Positions 17,770 to 26,811 of a stretch of DNA of 64,000 bases are shown in pieces. The notes under the pieces are model-generated. The model saw nothing but the letters and a program-made list of their open reading frames with translations. It did no database searches and was not told the DNA's origin. The DNA comes from an uncultured Candidatus Melainabacteria bacterium (GTDB taxonomy: Bacteria; Cyanobacteriota; Vampirovibrionia; Gastranaerophilales; Gastranaerophilaceae), in NCBI GenBank assembly GCA_934754775.1, contig CAKVIM010000003.1, forward strand, positions 124,001-188,000, in the 5' to 3' direction. The first letter of the stretch is position 1. Each line of letters opens with the position of its first letter. A program made the position numbers and the translations under genes.

Positions 17770-18116
17770 CTTATACCAATTTTAAGCATTTGAGCTAGCA
17801 CACTTTTGTCAAAATACCATTGCCCTATTGCAATTTTGGACTCTTGTCTTTCGTTCAAAGATTGCTTTGCTCTGTAAACACAAACACTTTTATTTTCATC
17901 AATCGCCCTAACTAAAATCGCACGCATATAATACCTGTTGAAATCAGAAAATGCAAGTAATGTCGCTATGTTTGAAGGTGTTTTTCTTCCATTTTTGTCC
18001 TTATCTTTGAAAATGGAGCTCAATAATGCTAGCTCCAAACCTTCAACAGTTTCATATTCAAAACATTTTCTCGTGGTAGCTGTTAGGATACAAAACAAAA
18101 TAAATATCTTTTTCAT
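17733..18116 (-). CDS. Small protein with signal-like N-terminus, unknown
   Basis: 127 residues beginning MKKIFILFCILTATTRKC, which looks like a signal peptide or N-terminal anchor. The remainder has no domain I recognise (a region rich in FSDFNRYYMRAILVRAI and a QWYFDKSVLAQMLKIG segment). AAAGG stands seven bases before the ATG, supporting real translation. It overlaps the convergent XRE gene end by 37 bases. Confidence 0.55.
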   Translation of the reverse strand: MKKIFILFCILTATTRKCFEYETVEGLELALLSSIFKDKDKNGRKTPSNIATLLAFSDFNRYYMRAILVRAIDENKSVCVYRAKQSLNERQESKIAIGQWYFDKSVLAQMLKIGISYFNSLYDIKIL

Positions 18117-18238
18117 AATTTACCTTTCTTTACCACGCATAGTATTAGTCTTTAAATTCTTGATACACAAAAGATTAACACATATAAACACACGGTCAGT
18201 TTGTTCCATTGATTTTATATTACCACGAAAATTACAAT

Positions 18239-18454
18239 ATGAGTAAACGAGATTTACAAAAGTTTGGCAAACGATTAAAATCATTAAGGATTGACCGTGA
18301 CTTAACTCAGCTTGAATTGGCTGAAATTCTTGATATGTCGCCTAATTTTATTGGAATGATTGAACGCGGTGAGAGAAATACAACAGTTGAAAATGTCTTT
18401 AAAATCGCAAGAGCCTTGAATGTTAAACCTTCTAATCTGTTTGAAGAACTTTAG
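18239..18454 (+). CDS. Small XRE-family regulator
   Basis: A 71-aa, single-domain HTH protein (FGKRLKSLRIDRDLTQLELA, then MSPNFIGMIERGERNTTVENV), like minimal phage or restriction-system C proteins. I use ATG 18239 (MSKRDLQK); the frame extends upstream to a TTG at 18209 that is not needed. Its stop overlaps the end of the interrupted gene on the opposite strand by four bases. It may control the NurA-HerA operon that starts 700 bases downstream, as controller proteins do in restriction systems, but that is inference. Confidence 0.8.
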   Translation: MSKRDLQKFGKRLKSLRIDRDLTQLELAEILDMSPNFIGMIERGERNTTVENVFKIARALNVKPSNLFEEL

Positions 18455-18672
18455 GTTTGTAAAATATCTATTGCGCTTTGCAACTTTTTGTTTAATGTTC
18501 TGAATAGTATGTAATAATCGTCTTTATCTTTATTGAGTTGTAAATCTTCATCAATAATCCCAGAATTACTAGCAAGGGCGCCTAGCTTAATAAACACTTG
18601 TAGATCGTATAAAATCATTCATACGTCAGAAATTTTGTTTTCTAAATTATTTAATGCGTTTTTATCGCACAT
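18451..18672 (-). pseudogene. Paralogue of the 18789 gene interrupted by an in-frame TGA
   Basis: Not visible as one open frame. A good GGAG site precedes ATG 18672 (MCDKNALNNLENKISDV), then TGA at 18621-18619, directly followed by ATG and a frame of 55 more codons to TAA at 18451. The two halves align without gaps to the intact neighbour at 18789-19004 (IKLGALASNSG against ARLAALASDSC, DLQL against ELQL). The TGA falls at a position where the neighbour has Gly, so a single G-to-T change explains it. Either a recent nonsense pseudogene or a pair translated by restart at TGAATG. Confidence 0.65.
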
Positions 18673-18788
18673 AAAATTAACTCCTTTGTATTTGTATGTG
18701 TATATCTAGCTCTTTTATGACTCCATTGTATAGTGTTTCAAAGAATTTATGCACCATGTTAATTTATGTGAGTAATAAATCTTAGAGC

Positions 18789-19004
18789 TTAATCTTGAAT
18801 CAAGTTTTCTATTTTGTTTACTAGATTGGTAATTTGTCGCAAAATAAAATAATACTCTAAATTATCCTGCAATTGTAATTCATTATCATCAATACAAGAA
18901 TCCGATGCCAATGCAGCTAATCTGGCAAGACACTTAATTTCTAATAATAGGTGTCCTGTTTCATTTAATTTCTCTTGAAGGCTATTATTTATAACTTCTT
19001 CCAT
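18789..19004 (-). CDS. Small helical protein of the island, unknown
   Basis: 71 residues, predicted all-helical (LARLAALASDSCIDDNELQL, then a C-terminal helix ending NLIQD). A strong AGGAGG site five bases before the ATG shows that it is well translated. It has an interrupted paralogue at 18451-18672. It is transcribed away from the NurA-HerA operon. Small duplicated genes of this kind occur in mobile elements as antitoxins, immunity or regulatory proteins, but no family can be named. Confidence 0.65.
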   Translation of the reverse strand: MEEVINNSLQEKLNETGHLLLEIKCLARLAALASDSCIDDNELQLQDNLEYYFILRQITNLVNKIENLIQD

Positions 19005-19172
19005 TCTTTCCTCCTTTCTAACTCATCATGTCGGGAAAGAATTCAAAAAGAAACAGTATTGTTGCAAAACTTAGGAATTTTTAAATTTCTTAATTACATT
19101 AATATTTAATATTTTTATGGTAGAATTCCTATAGAATGTTCGGGTTTGCAGATATGCAAGAAAGTATGGTAG

Positions 19173-20345
19173 ATGAAAGAGATTTTACCAATAATTGAAA
19201 AAGAAACTAAAGGCAAATGTTTTCAGTCACAAAAATATTCTATTGACGTTGAAAAACTTTCTACTTTAGAATACAAAAATAAAGAAAAAGAAATCATATT
19301 TGAAGATAAAGGTGAAATAGGTGGACCTAAAACTGTTTATAATTTATCATCTGAAGTTGCAAAATGGCAAAACCATGATTCACTATTCAAATATTTTCTA
19401 GATGGTTCTCGTCGCGTTTATAAAATCGCAGATATTTTATATGGTGATAAAGTATATCCAATTATTGCTGGACAAATTGGCGTAGGTTGTTGCAATAGAT
19501 TTAACAAAAAAATCAATAGAGAATTGTTTGTAAAAGAAAATGTATTAGTGTTTCCAACAATTGCAAACCCAAATAATGGAAACTTAGACCAATTTTTTGA
19601 AAACTTAAAAAATAAAATTAATGGCGAAGCATTAAATAAAAAGAATTTGAATTTTAAAATTCATAAGATTTTGTCATATAAAACAAATACTGATAAGGAT
19701 TTAAGTGATACTGGGGTTGCTAAAGTCCAAGATAGAATGATTGAACTGGAAAAAGAAGTAGTTGCAAATCTTGTAAAAAGTAATTTACTTAGTAGTTCAG
19801 AATATTTAATAAAAGATGGTTCATTAGAATATCAAGAATATAAAAGCAATAAAAATTCTATAGTAGCAGATTTTGATAAAAAATATTCATATGCCAAAAT
19901 AAAAAATAATTATACCTATGTTGTTGGTGTCTCAAAGTCTTTCAATTCTGCTTTAGCTCAAACAAAAAATAAAGATTGCATAGCACAAGATATTGTAGAA
20001 TTGAAAATAGGCGAGAGAACTCCCGCATACATGTATGGATGTGCCAATACCGGAGATGAAAAATTTTCCATTTGGTATTTAAGAATCAGAGATGCAAAAT
20101 ATTGCAAAAGCCCTTTTGATGGAGTATTAAAAGTTGAAAAACTATTAAGCGACGAAGAAAAAAATAATGGAGGATTGGATCCAGATGAAATTAATGCTAT
20201 TAGTGCTAACCTAGTAATGGAAAGAAATCCGGTATGCTATGGTAGTGATACTAGGTGGGCGAATCATTTATATCCGATATATTTAACTGAAACTTTTGTT
20301 AAAAGCCAGTATTTAAGTGATACATTTTTCTTAAACATTTTTTAA
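19173..20345 (+). CDS. NurA-like nuclease, first gene of the candidate defence operon
   Basis: 390 residues. The NurA nuclease fold is suggested by the first acidic motif FLDGSRRV (Asp77), a second DG motif (LIKDGSLEY near residue 217) and the VVGVSKSF strand near 247. The C-terminal NPVCYGSDTRWANHLYPIYL segment near 352-371 fits the end of NurA proteins. NurA is a 5'-3' nuclease that works with HerA. The gene directly precedes a HerA-like ATPase, which supports the call. Upstream, TAGAAT (19121-19126, preceded by TGG) may be the -10 of the operon. The assignment rests on motif pattern and context, not on overall identity. Confidence 0.65.
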   Translation: MKEILPIIEKETKGKCFQSQKYSIDVEKLSTLEYKNKEKEIIFEDKGEIGGPKTVYNLSSEVAKWQNHDSLFKYFLDGSRRVYKIADILYGDKVYPIIAGQIGVGCCNRFNKKINRELFVKENVLVFPTIANPNNGNLDQFFENLKNKINGEALNKKNLNFKIHKILSYKTNTDKDLSDTGVAKVQDRMIELEKEVVANLVKSNLLSSSEYLIKDGSLEYQEYKSNKNSIVADFDKKYSYAKIKNNYTYVVGVSKSFNSALAQTKNKDCIAQDIVELKIGERTPAYMYGCANTGDEKFSIWYLRIRDAKYCKSPFDGVLKVEKLLSDEEKNNGGLDPDEINAISANLVMERNPVCYGSDTRWANHLYPIYLTETFVKSQYLSDTFFLNIF

Positions 20346-20354
20346 GGAGTAATT

Positions 20355-22022
20355 ATGAGTAAACTAATTGGAAAAATAGCTGCAACAGAAAAGTGTCCAA
20401 CAACAATAGATGAATTTTATTTTTGGACCGATACCAAATTGATTTTAAATCCTTTTGATGTTGTTAAGGTTAATCATATCAATGGAAGTAAAACTTTTGG
20501 GGTTGTACAAGAAATTTTTCATATAACTGATGCAAATAGTTATTTGACGAGCTATGTTTCTAATGACTTTGGAAATGTTGATACAGTATTAAATACTGAA
20601 AGAATAGGAATGAATTATGTAAAAGCTAAATTCTGTTACAATGACAAAAGTATTTATACCCCTGTACACAATGATGCGCAAGTATTTCTAGCGGATAAAG
20701 AGGAAATTGCACTTGCATTAGGTTTGGATAACGTACAAAATCCTATTACATGCGGATACCTAGAAATGTACAGTAATACAATAAATGATACTGATAAAGT
20801 AAAATTAAAAGTTGATTTAAATTCTGAATTTTTAATTGGTCCTGAAGGTGCACATTTGAATATTTCTGGGATATCAGGTTTGGCAGCTAAAACATCTTAT
20901 GCAATGTTCTTATTAAAATCTATTCAAGATCGTGCTATTGCTAACGGAGATAATGACAATATTGCTTTTATATTTCTGAATGTTAAAGGTAAAGACTTAT
21001 TGTCTATTGATGAAATAGCTGACAAGAGTAAGGAAGAATTAAAAACTATTAAATTACAATATGAGGAGCTAGGATTAAGTCCTACACCGTTTAAGAATGT
21101 TACATATTTTTATCCATTTAATCCGCATGGAGAAGGAACATATGCCAAAGAACTACAGCAAGATCAATTAAAATGCGGGAAAGCAAAAAAATATAAGTTT
21201 ATCTATAATAAAGATAAGGAAAATTTAGATTTACTATTTTCCAATATAGATGATCCAAATCAAACAATGGAGTCAATTATAAATGAAATTGAAGGAGGAG
21301 CATTATTTAATAAATGTAGTGATTGGCGTGATTTTTGTGAAGAGGTAGATAATCAATCTCAAAAAGGTGTAAATACTAACAAAGAAATAACTATACAGAG
21401 TTGGAAAAAATTTAAACGAATCATAAAAAAATATATTCAAAATGGTACAAGTTCTAATTTATTTGCACCAAGAATTATAGAAAATGAAAATGAAATAAGG
21501 TTAGAAGATGCTATTAAAAATATAAAAAAACATGATATTTTTGTTGTAGATATTGCAAAACAAGAAGAGGATATGCAAGCTTTTATTTTTGGTAATGTAA
21601 TGAGAGCTGTTGCTAAATTAAAATTAGGAGAATATGAGGTCGAGGATCCTCCTAAAATTGTTATATTTATTGATGAACTTAATAAGTACGCATCAAGAGA
21701 TTTGCCAAAAAATTCACCAATTGTAAAATCTATATTAGATATTGCTGAAAGAGGACGGTCCTTAGGAATTATACTGTTCTCGGCAGAACAATTTAGAAGT
21801 GCTATACATGATAGGATTACAGGCAATTGTTCGACTCATGCATATGGAAGAACCAATTCTATTGAAGTCTCAAAAAGTGATTATAGTTTTGTACCTAGTG
21901 TATACAAAAATATGATGACGCGCCTAAAGCAAGGATATTATGTAATTCAGAATCCGATGTTTAATTCACTACTTTGTATAAAATTTCCAGAACCAATATA
22001 TAAACAACATAAGGGGAAATAA
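20355..22022 (+). CDS. HerA-like (FtsK/HerA superfamily) ATPase
   Basis: 555 residues. The N-terminal about 60 residues look like the HAS barrel that docks NurA. The P-loop region is ISGISGLAAKTS (Lys179), an atypical Walker A in which GxGKS is replaced by LAAKT. Walker B is IVIFIDELNKY (Asp440-Glu441), followed by RGRSLGIILFSAEQF as in HerA. These are hexameric DNA-pumping motors. An AAGGAG site precedes the ATG nine bases after the nuclease gene, and the stop overlaps the next start as TAATG. The large insertion between the Walker motifs (about 230 residues) is unusual. Confidence 0.8.
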   Translation: MSKLIGKIAATEKCPTTIDEFYFWTDTKLILNPFDVVKVNHINGSKTFGVVQEIFHITDANSYLTSYVSNDFGNVDTVLNTERIGMNYVKAKFCYNDKSIYTPVHNDAQVFLADKEEIALALGLDNVQNPITCGYLEMYSNTINDTDKVKLKVDLNSEFLIGPEGAHLNISGISGLAAKTSYAMFLLKSIQDRAIANGDNDNIAFIFLNVKGKDLLSIDEIADKSKEELKTIKLQYEELGLSPTPFKNVTYFYPFNPHGEGTYAKELQQDQLKCGKAKKYKFIYNKDKENLDLLFSNIDDPNQTMESIINEIEGGALFNKCSDWRDFCEEVDNQSQKGVNTNKEITIQSWKKFKRIIKKYIQNGTSSNLFAPRIIENENEIRLEDAIKNIKKHDIFVVDIAKQEEDMQAFIFGNVMRAVAKLKLGEYEVEDPPKIVIFIDELNKYASRDLPKNSPIVKSILDIAERGRSLGIILFSAEQFRSAIHDRITGNCSTHAYGRTNSIEVSKSDYSFVPSVYKNMMTRLKQGYYVIQNPMFNSLLCIKFPEPIYKQHKGK

Positions 22023-23569
22023 TGAGCTTAACAAATTATATTATAGGAAAAAATGTATTAGACAACTTAACCTTAAGTATGTATAAAGATTCTCGTATTA
22101 TTTATAGGGAATATATACAAAATTCAGCAGATGCAATTGATGATGCTATCAATCTAGGTATTGTAAGTGAAAAAGAAGCCGCTATTGTAATTAATTTAGA
22201 TCAAAATAAACGAATGATTACAATTGAAGACAATGCAACTGGAATCCCAAAAGATAAAGCGGTTACGTTATTATGTAATATTGCGGATTCAGAAAAAGAA
22301 CAGGGAATAAAAAAAGGTTTTCGTGGAATTGGAAGACTTGGTGGATTAGCATACAGCAAAACATTAATTTTTGAAACTTCATATAAAGATGAAGATGTAA
22401 AGACTATTATTACTTGGGATGCTGAATTATTACAACAAATACTTAATGATAATGGTAATCATGAAGAAGCATTGCAAGTTTTAAATAAGATTGTAACTAT
22501 TAATTATGAGCCGGTTAATAAAGAGAGCCACTTTTTTAAAGTTGTTTTAAAAGATATAAATAGATCCAATTCGGAATTACTCAATAGAAATGAGATATGC
22601 GAATATTTAGAACAGATTGCCCCTGTTGAATATAAACGGAGTAAATTTATACTACAGGACAAAATATTAGAAAAAGTAAAAGAAAAGGGCTATAAATTAG
22701 ATACATATAACATTTATTTTGAAAATCAAAAGTTATCAAAAGTGTATCAATGTACTCTTAAAAATTTGAATAATGAAAAATATGACGAAATTGTAGATTT
22801 AGAATTTAATGAATTTTATAACGATAGAAATGAATTACTTGCTTGGAGTTGGATTGGTATATCTACTTTTGATGGAAGGATTCCAATAAAAACTAATTTA
22901 CAACATAACATACGTTTAAAAAAACACAATATACAAATTGGTGATGCTACTACTTTAGATTTCTTACATAAAGATCCCCATCTTGGAAATCAATATTTTA
23001 TAGGTGAAGTGCAAGCAGTACATAAAGATTTGAAGCCTAATGGAAGAAGGGATTATTTTGTAGAAAATGAAACTCTAAAAGAGTTTGAAAATAAATTAAG
23101 AGAATATTTCACAAATATTTATTCATATTATAGAGTCGCTAGTGAAACTCGTAGCACCTCAAATACACAACAGAAATATATAGAGAAACAGGAAGAAATA
23201 AAACAACAAACAGAAAATGGGTTTATAAGTAATAAAAGTAAAGAAAAAGCATACAAAGAATTAGAGATTAGAAGAGAAAAAGCTGTAAAAGCACAAAAGG
23301 ATCTTGAAAAAATAAAAAATAAAGCTTCGCAAAATCCAACATTAAATAAAATAGTGCAATTAATTCAAAAAACTAACGTAAAAAAAATAACAATACCGGA
23401 GCAAATAAAAGAACCTGCTAAAGTAAAAAAGTATAGAACTGATAATTTAACAAAACTTAATCGTAACGAAAGAAAATTGTTAGGAGAAATATACGAGATT
23501 ATAAATACTGTATTAGATCCTGATACTGCTAATAACTTAATAAACAAAATTGAAGAGAATTATAAATAA
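22022..23569 (+). CDS. GHKL-type (Hsp90/MutL/MORC-like) ATPase
   Basis: 515 residues with a Bergerat ATP-binding fold at the N-terminus: N box REYIQNSADA (Glu30, Asn34), G1 box EDNATGI (Asp70) and G2 box GFRGIGRLGGLA (99-110). The middle (about 200-370) resembles the transducer part of Hsp90-like proteins, and residues about 380-450 form a charged coiled coil (EIRREKAVKAQKDLEKIKNK). Such ATPases act as ATP-driven clamps. Coupled to both neighbours by TAATG overlaps, so it is an integral part of the operon. No nuclease or effector domain is fused to it. Confidence 0.85.
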   Translation: MSLTNYIIGKNVLDNLTLSMYKDSRIIYREYIQNSADAIDDAINLGIVSEKEAAIVINLDQNKRMITIEDNATGIPKDKAVTLLCNIADSEKEQGIKKGFRGIGRLGGLAYSKTLIFETSYKDEDVKTIITWDAELLQQILNDNGNHEEALQVLNKIVTINYEPVNKESHFFKVVLKDINRSNSELLNRNEICEYLEQIAPVEYKRSKFILQDKILEKVKEKGYKLDTYNIYFENQKLSKVYQCTLKNLNNEKYDEIVDLEFNEFYNDRNELLAWSWIGISTFDGRIPIKTNLQHNIRLKKHNIQIGDATTLDFLHKDPHLGNQYFIGEVQAVHKDLKPNGRRDYFVENETLKEFENKLREYFTNIYSYYRVASETRSTSNTQQKYIEKQEEIKQQTENGFISNKSKEKAYKELEIRREKAVKAQKDLEKIKNKASQNPTLNKIVQLIQKTNVKKITIPEQIKEPAKVKKYRTDNLTKLNRNERKLLGEIYEIINTVLDPDTANNLINKIEENYK

Positions 23570-25461
23570 TGAAAAAAAGAAAAATATTATTATTAGAACC
23601 AAATTATAAAAATAAATATCCTCCAATAGGATTGATGAAAATAGCTACATACCATAGATTACTAGGTGATGATGTTCATTTTTATAAAGGAAATTTAAAT
23701 GACTTTATTGTCCAGGAAATTACAGAAGATGCCATTGAAAAATTTGTAGATATTGATCCATCTGTAATATGGAGACATTATTATTTTGAAATTAGGGATT
23801 ATGTAAAACATGGACACGATGATAATCTTAATTTTATTATTAGTCAAAGTGAAAAGGATTCAAAACTTATAGAGTTATCTTGTAAATATTTTAGAAAATA
23901 TTACACACAAAAAGATTATTTCAAAAATCCTCGTTGGGATCGAGTATTAGTAACTACATTATTTACTTTTTATTGGAAACAAACAATTGAAACAGTTGAG
24001 TTTGCTAAAAAAATAGTTAAGGATGTAAAAAATGTAAGAGCTGGTGGCGTCTTAGCATCTGTTGTGTCAAAAGAATTTGAAGAACGGACAGGAGTCAAAC
24101 CTGACATTGGATTACTTAATAAACCAGGTATCTATGATGATAATGATTATATAATAGATGAATTGCCTTTGGATTATTCTATATTAGAAGAAATTGATTA
24201 TAAATATCCAGAAACAGGATCTTATTATGGATATATGTCAAGAGGGTGTGTAAATAAGTGTAAGTTTTGTGCGGTTCCTATAATTGAACCTAAGTATGAA
24301 AATATGATTACAATAGGTGATAAAATCAAAGCTACACGAGAAAAATTTGGCGAGCAAAAAAATCTTTTATTATTAGATAATAATGTTTTAGCATCAGAAA
24401 AATTTGAAGAAATTATTCAAGAAATTAAAGATGCCGGATTTCACAAAGGCGCACAATTTGAAAGATCTAATTATTTAGATATTTCTATACTTCGAATAAA
24501 AGAAGGTTATAACAAAAAAGCATATATTAGAAAAGCTACAAGATTGTTAATTGAATTTTTAGACCGATTGTATGGTAATGAAAAACAAAAAATGTTTGAT
24601 TTACTAAAAGAGCATTATTTACTTAATGAATATACTGCAACAGAAAAAGATGTTTTAGCTGTATATAAAGAATGCAAAGATTTATATGAACAAAAACGTC
24701 TAAAATCAAAGATGAATAGATATGTTGATTTCAATCAAGGTTTAGATGCTAGATTAATGACCGATCAAAAAATGAAACGTTTAAGTGAGATTGCTATTCA
24801 TCCTTTAAGAATTGCTTTTGATAATTGGAAACTAAGGGAAACGTATGAAAAGGCAATAAGATTAGCAGCAAAACACAATATAAAACATTTATCAAATTAT
24901 ATTTTATATAATTTTGAAGATAAACCCGAAGAGTTGTATCATAGACTTCGAATAAATGTTGATTTATCAGACGAGTTAGGTGTTAGAATATATTCGTTTC
25001 CAATGAAATATCATCCTATTATGGATCCTAAGTATTTTCAAAATAGAGAATATATAGGAACTCATTGGAATAGAAAATACATAAGAGCTATACAAGCTGT
25101 ATTAAATTCTACTAAAGGGAAAATCGGAACTGGAAAAAGCTTTTTTAATGAAGCGTTTGGTGAAGACGAAGAATGTTTTAGAAAAATTCTTTATATGCCA
25201 GAGACTTTCATTATCTATAGGATGAAATTTAAAAATTCTGGATGGACTACCCGATGGTGGAATGACTATTGTAGTTTAACTGAAGAAGAAAGAAAAATTG
25301 CTAATAAAGTAATTCACTCAAATAAATTTGATAATATAAAAGAATTCAAAGGACAACCTAAAATTTATAAGGTTTTGCAATATTACACCATATCAAAAGA
25401 TTTTGATCCTAAACTTTTAGAACAAACTTCTTTTGAAGAAAAAGAACTTGTAAGTGTTTAA
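23569..25461 (+). CDS. Radical SAM protein with B12-binding-like N-terminus
   Basis: 630 residues. The N-terminus (LLLEPNYKNKYPPIGLMKIA) is like the cobalamin-binding-type domain in many radical SAM enzymes. The [4Fe-4S] motif is CVNKCKFC (Cys227, 231, 234), a Cx3Cx2C cluster site, with downstream strands such as NLLLLDNNVLAS and VDFNQGLDARLM. A long insertion (about 300-380) separates the two. It would generate a 5'-deoxyadenosyl radical to modify an unknown substrate. The gene has no ribosome site of its own; its start overlaps the GHKL stop (TAATG). Its end overlaps the convergent fic gene by four bases. Confidence 0.85.
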   Translation: MKKRKILLLEPNYKNKYPPIGLMKIATYHRLLGDDVHFYKGNLNDFIVQEITEDAIEKFVDIDPSVIWRHYYFEIRDYVKHGHDDNLNFIISQSEKDSKLIELSCKYFRKYYTQKDYFKNPRWDRVLVTTLFTFYWKQTIETVEFAKKIVKDVKNVRAGGVLASVVSKEFEERTGVKPDIGLLNKPGIYDDNDYIIDELPLDYSILEEIDYKYPETGSYYGYMSRGCVNKCKFCAVPIIEPKYENMITIGDKIKATREKFGEQKNLLLLDNNVLASEKFEEIIQEIKDAGFHKGAQFERSNYLDISILRIKEGYNKKAYIRKATRLLIEFLDRLYGNEKQKMFDLLKEHYLLNEYTATEKDVLAVYKECKDLYEQKRLKSKMNRYVDFNQGLDARLMTDQKMKRLSEIAIHPLRIAFDNWKLRETYEKAIRLAAKHNIKHLSNYILYNFEDKPEELYHRLRINVDLSDELGVRIYSFPMKYHPIMDPKYFQNREYIGTHWNRKYIRAIQAVLNSTKGKIGTGKSFFNEAFGEDEECFRKILYMPETFIIYRMKFKNSGWTTRWWNDYCSLTEEERKIANKVIHSNKFDNIKEFKGQPKIYKVLQYYTISKDFDPKLLEQTSFEEKELVSV

Positions 25462-26600
25462 GTCCCTTCTTTTAAAATTTCCAAATACTCTTTATACGCA
25501 AAAGTTCTATTCCTACTTTGGGTTGAAGTTTGTTCAAGGACACCGATACTAATCAGGTCTTTGACTATGCTTGACATTGTATTAAATGCTATATCAAGTT
25601 CTTTGGCTGTTTTCTGAATTTCAATAATAGGATTTGATTCTAAGTATTCAAATACTCGCATAGTATTTTTAGCTCTGCGCCCCAAGCCCTCAATTTTTAA
25701 ACAATAGTTATCGTGCAGAGAAGTTAATTTATCAATCGTTTCAACTGCGTCTTTTGCTGACTCATAAACTGCCTCTAAGAAAAACTTAATCCATTGTTCA
25801 TAGTTACTTTTTAATCGCACTTCGTTCATTCTGTCGTAATATTCAATTCTATTTTTCTTCAAAAAATACGAAATATACAATGCCGAAGTGCTTAAAACTT
25901 TCTTTTCCATTAAAAATAAAGTAATCAAAAGCCGTCCGATTCTGCCGTTACCATCTAAAAACGGGTGAATAGTTTCAAATTGATAATGAATCAAGCCAGC
26001 TCTAATTAAAACATCAAGTTCATCATCACCATTGATATATTTTTCTAAATCAGACATTGCTTGAATCATATCTTCAGCAGAAGGCGGAATATAACGAGCA
26101 TTTTGCAAATTGCATCCAGCAGCACCAATCCAATTTTGGGAATGACGAAATTCTCCAGGACTTTTATTTTGTCCTCTAACACCTGATAATAAAACTTCAT
26201 GAGCCTCTTTGATTAAGCGATTGCATAAAGGAAGTTCTTTTAATCTGTTAATTGCAAAATCTGTTGCTTTAATATAATTTACAACATCGCCGACAGGTCT
26301 GTTTGTGTTTTCTTCCAACATTGGGTCTAAAACATCTTCTAAAGTTGCTTGAGTTCCTTCAATTTGTGAAGACATAAGGGCTTCTTTTCTTACATACATA
26401 GAAATAAACAAATGAATATTAGGGATTTTGCTTGAAATTCCTTCAAGTAATGCAAGCTGTTTATTGGCTTTTACTAATATATCAACAATATCCTTATCAA
26501 GTTCAATCGGTGGATTAGGTGGCAATACAGCTGGCATGAAAGATTTGTATACCATTCCGCCCGATAAATTATTTTTATATGTTCCTGCTCTATTATTCAT
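25458..26600 (-). CDS. Class II Fic protein (AMPylase type) with C-terminal winged helix
   Basis: 380 residues. The Fic active-site motif HPFLDGNGRIGR (212-223) is complete. The N-terminal inhibitory motif SSQIEGT (77-83, with the key Glu) makes it a class II, self-inhibited Fic. Residues about 300-375 look like a winged HTH (NPIIEIQKTAKELDIAFNTM). It probably transfers AMP to a target hydroxyl when inhibition is relieved and may bind DNA itself. GGAG stands six bases before the ATG. A symmetric four-site operator lies just upstream, suggesting autoregulation. Fic genes are common cargo of defence islands. Confidence 0.9.
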   Translation of the reverse strand: MNNRAGTYKNNLSGGMVYKSFMPAVLPPNPPIELDKDIVDILVKANKQLALLEGISSKIPNIHLFISMYVRKEALMSSQIEGTQATLEDVLDPMLEENTNRPVGDVVNYIKATDFAINRLKELPLCNRLIKEAHEVLLSGVRGQNKSPGEFRHSQNWIGAAGCNLQNARYIPPSAEDMIQAMSDLEKYINGDDELDVLIRAGLIHYQFETIHPFLDGNGRIGRLLITLFLMEKKVLSTSALYISYFLKKNRIEYYDRMNEVRLKSNYEQWIKFFLEAVYESAKDAVETIDKLTSLHDNYCLKIEGLGRRAKNTMRVFEYLESNPIIEIQKTAKELDIAFNTMSSIVKDLISIGVLEQTSTQSRNRTFAYKEYLEILKEGT

Positions 26601-26608
26601 GACAACTC

Positions 26609-26706
26609 CGAAATTGAAATAACATGTTTATTATAACATTTTTATTTCAATTTAACAACTTAAATTGAAATAAGGTTAAGTAATTTGTTATAGTATTTCA
26701 ATTTCG
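26609..26706. promoter_or_regulatory. Nested symmetric operator upstream of fic
   Basis: Four copies of the 12-mer AAATTGAAATAA occur in alternating orientation: 26611-26622 (+), 26642-26653 (-), 26662-26673 (+) and 26693-26704 (-, one mismatch). Inner and outer pairs share one exact dyad centre at 26657.5, and start-to-start spacings are 31, 20 and 31 bases. This is a strong candidate binding site, probably for the Fic winged helix or an island XRE regulator. The first site abuts the fic start. Confidence 0.75.
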
Positions 26707-26811
26707 CATCTAGCATACAAAATTCTGTCAAAAGCGAAGTTTTTTTATGACTCCGATTAAAAGTACCTATTATTGAAAAAGTCCCCTCCCCTGCCCGCGC
26801 GTTATGAAATT

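Noticed and set aside
18619..18621. TGA read as glycine or tryptophan (alternative code)
   Set aside because: Other genes here (for example tsaE, and the gene ending at 57289) stop at TGA, and only one interrupted frame was seen.
19173..25461. Assignment to BREX, DISARM, Dnd/Ssp, Dpd or another named system
   Set aside because: None of the required genes (methyltransferase, PglZ, DndBCDE, DpdA-type transferase) is present; only single domains are shared.
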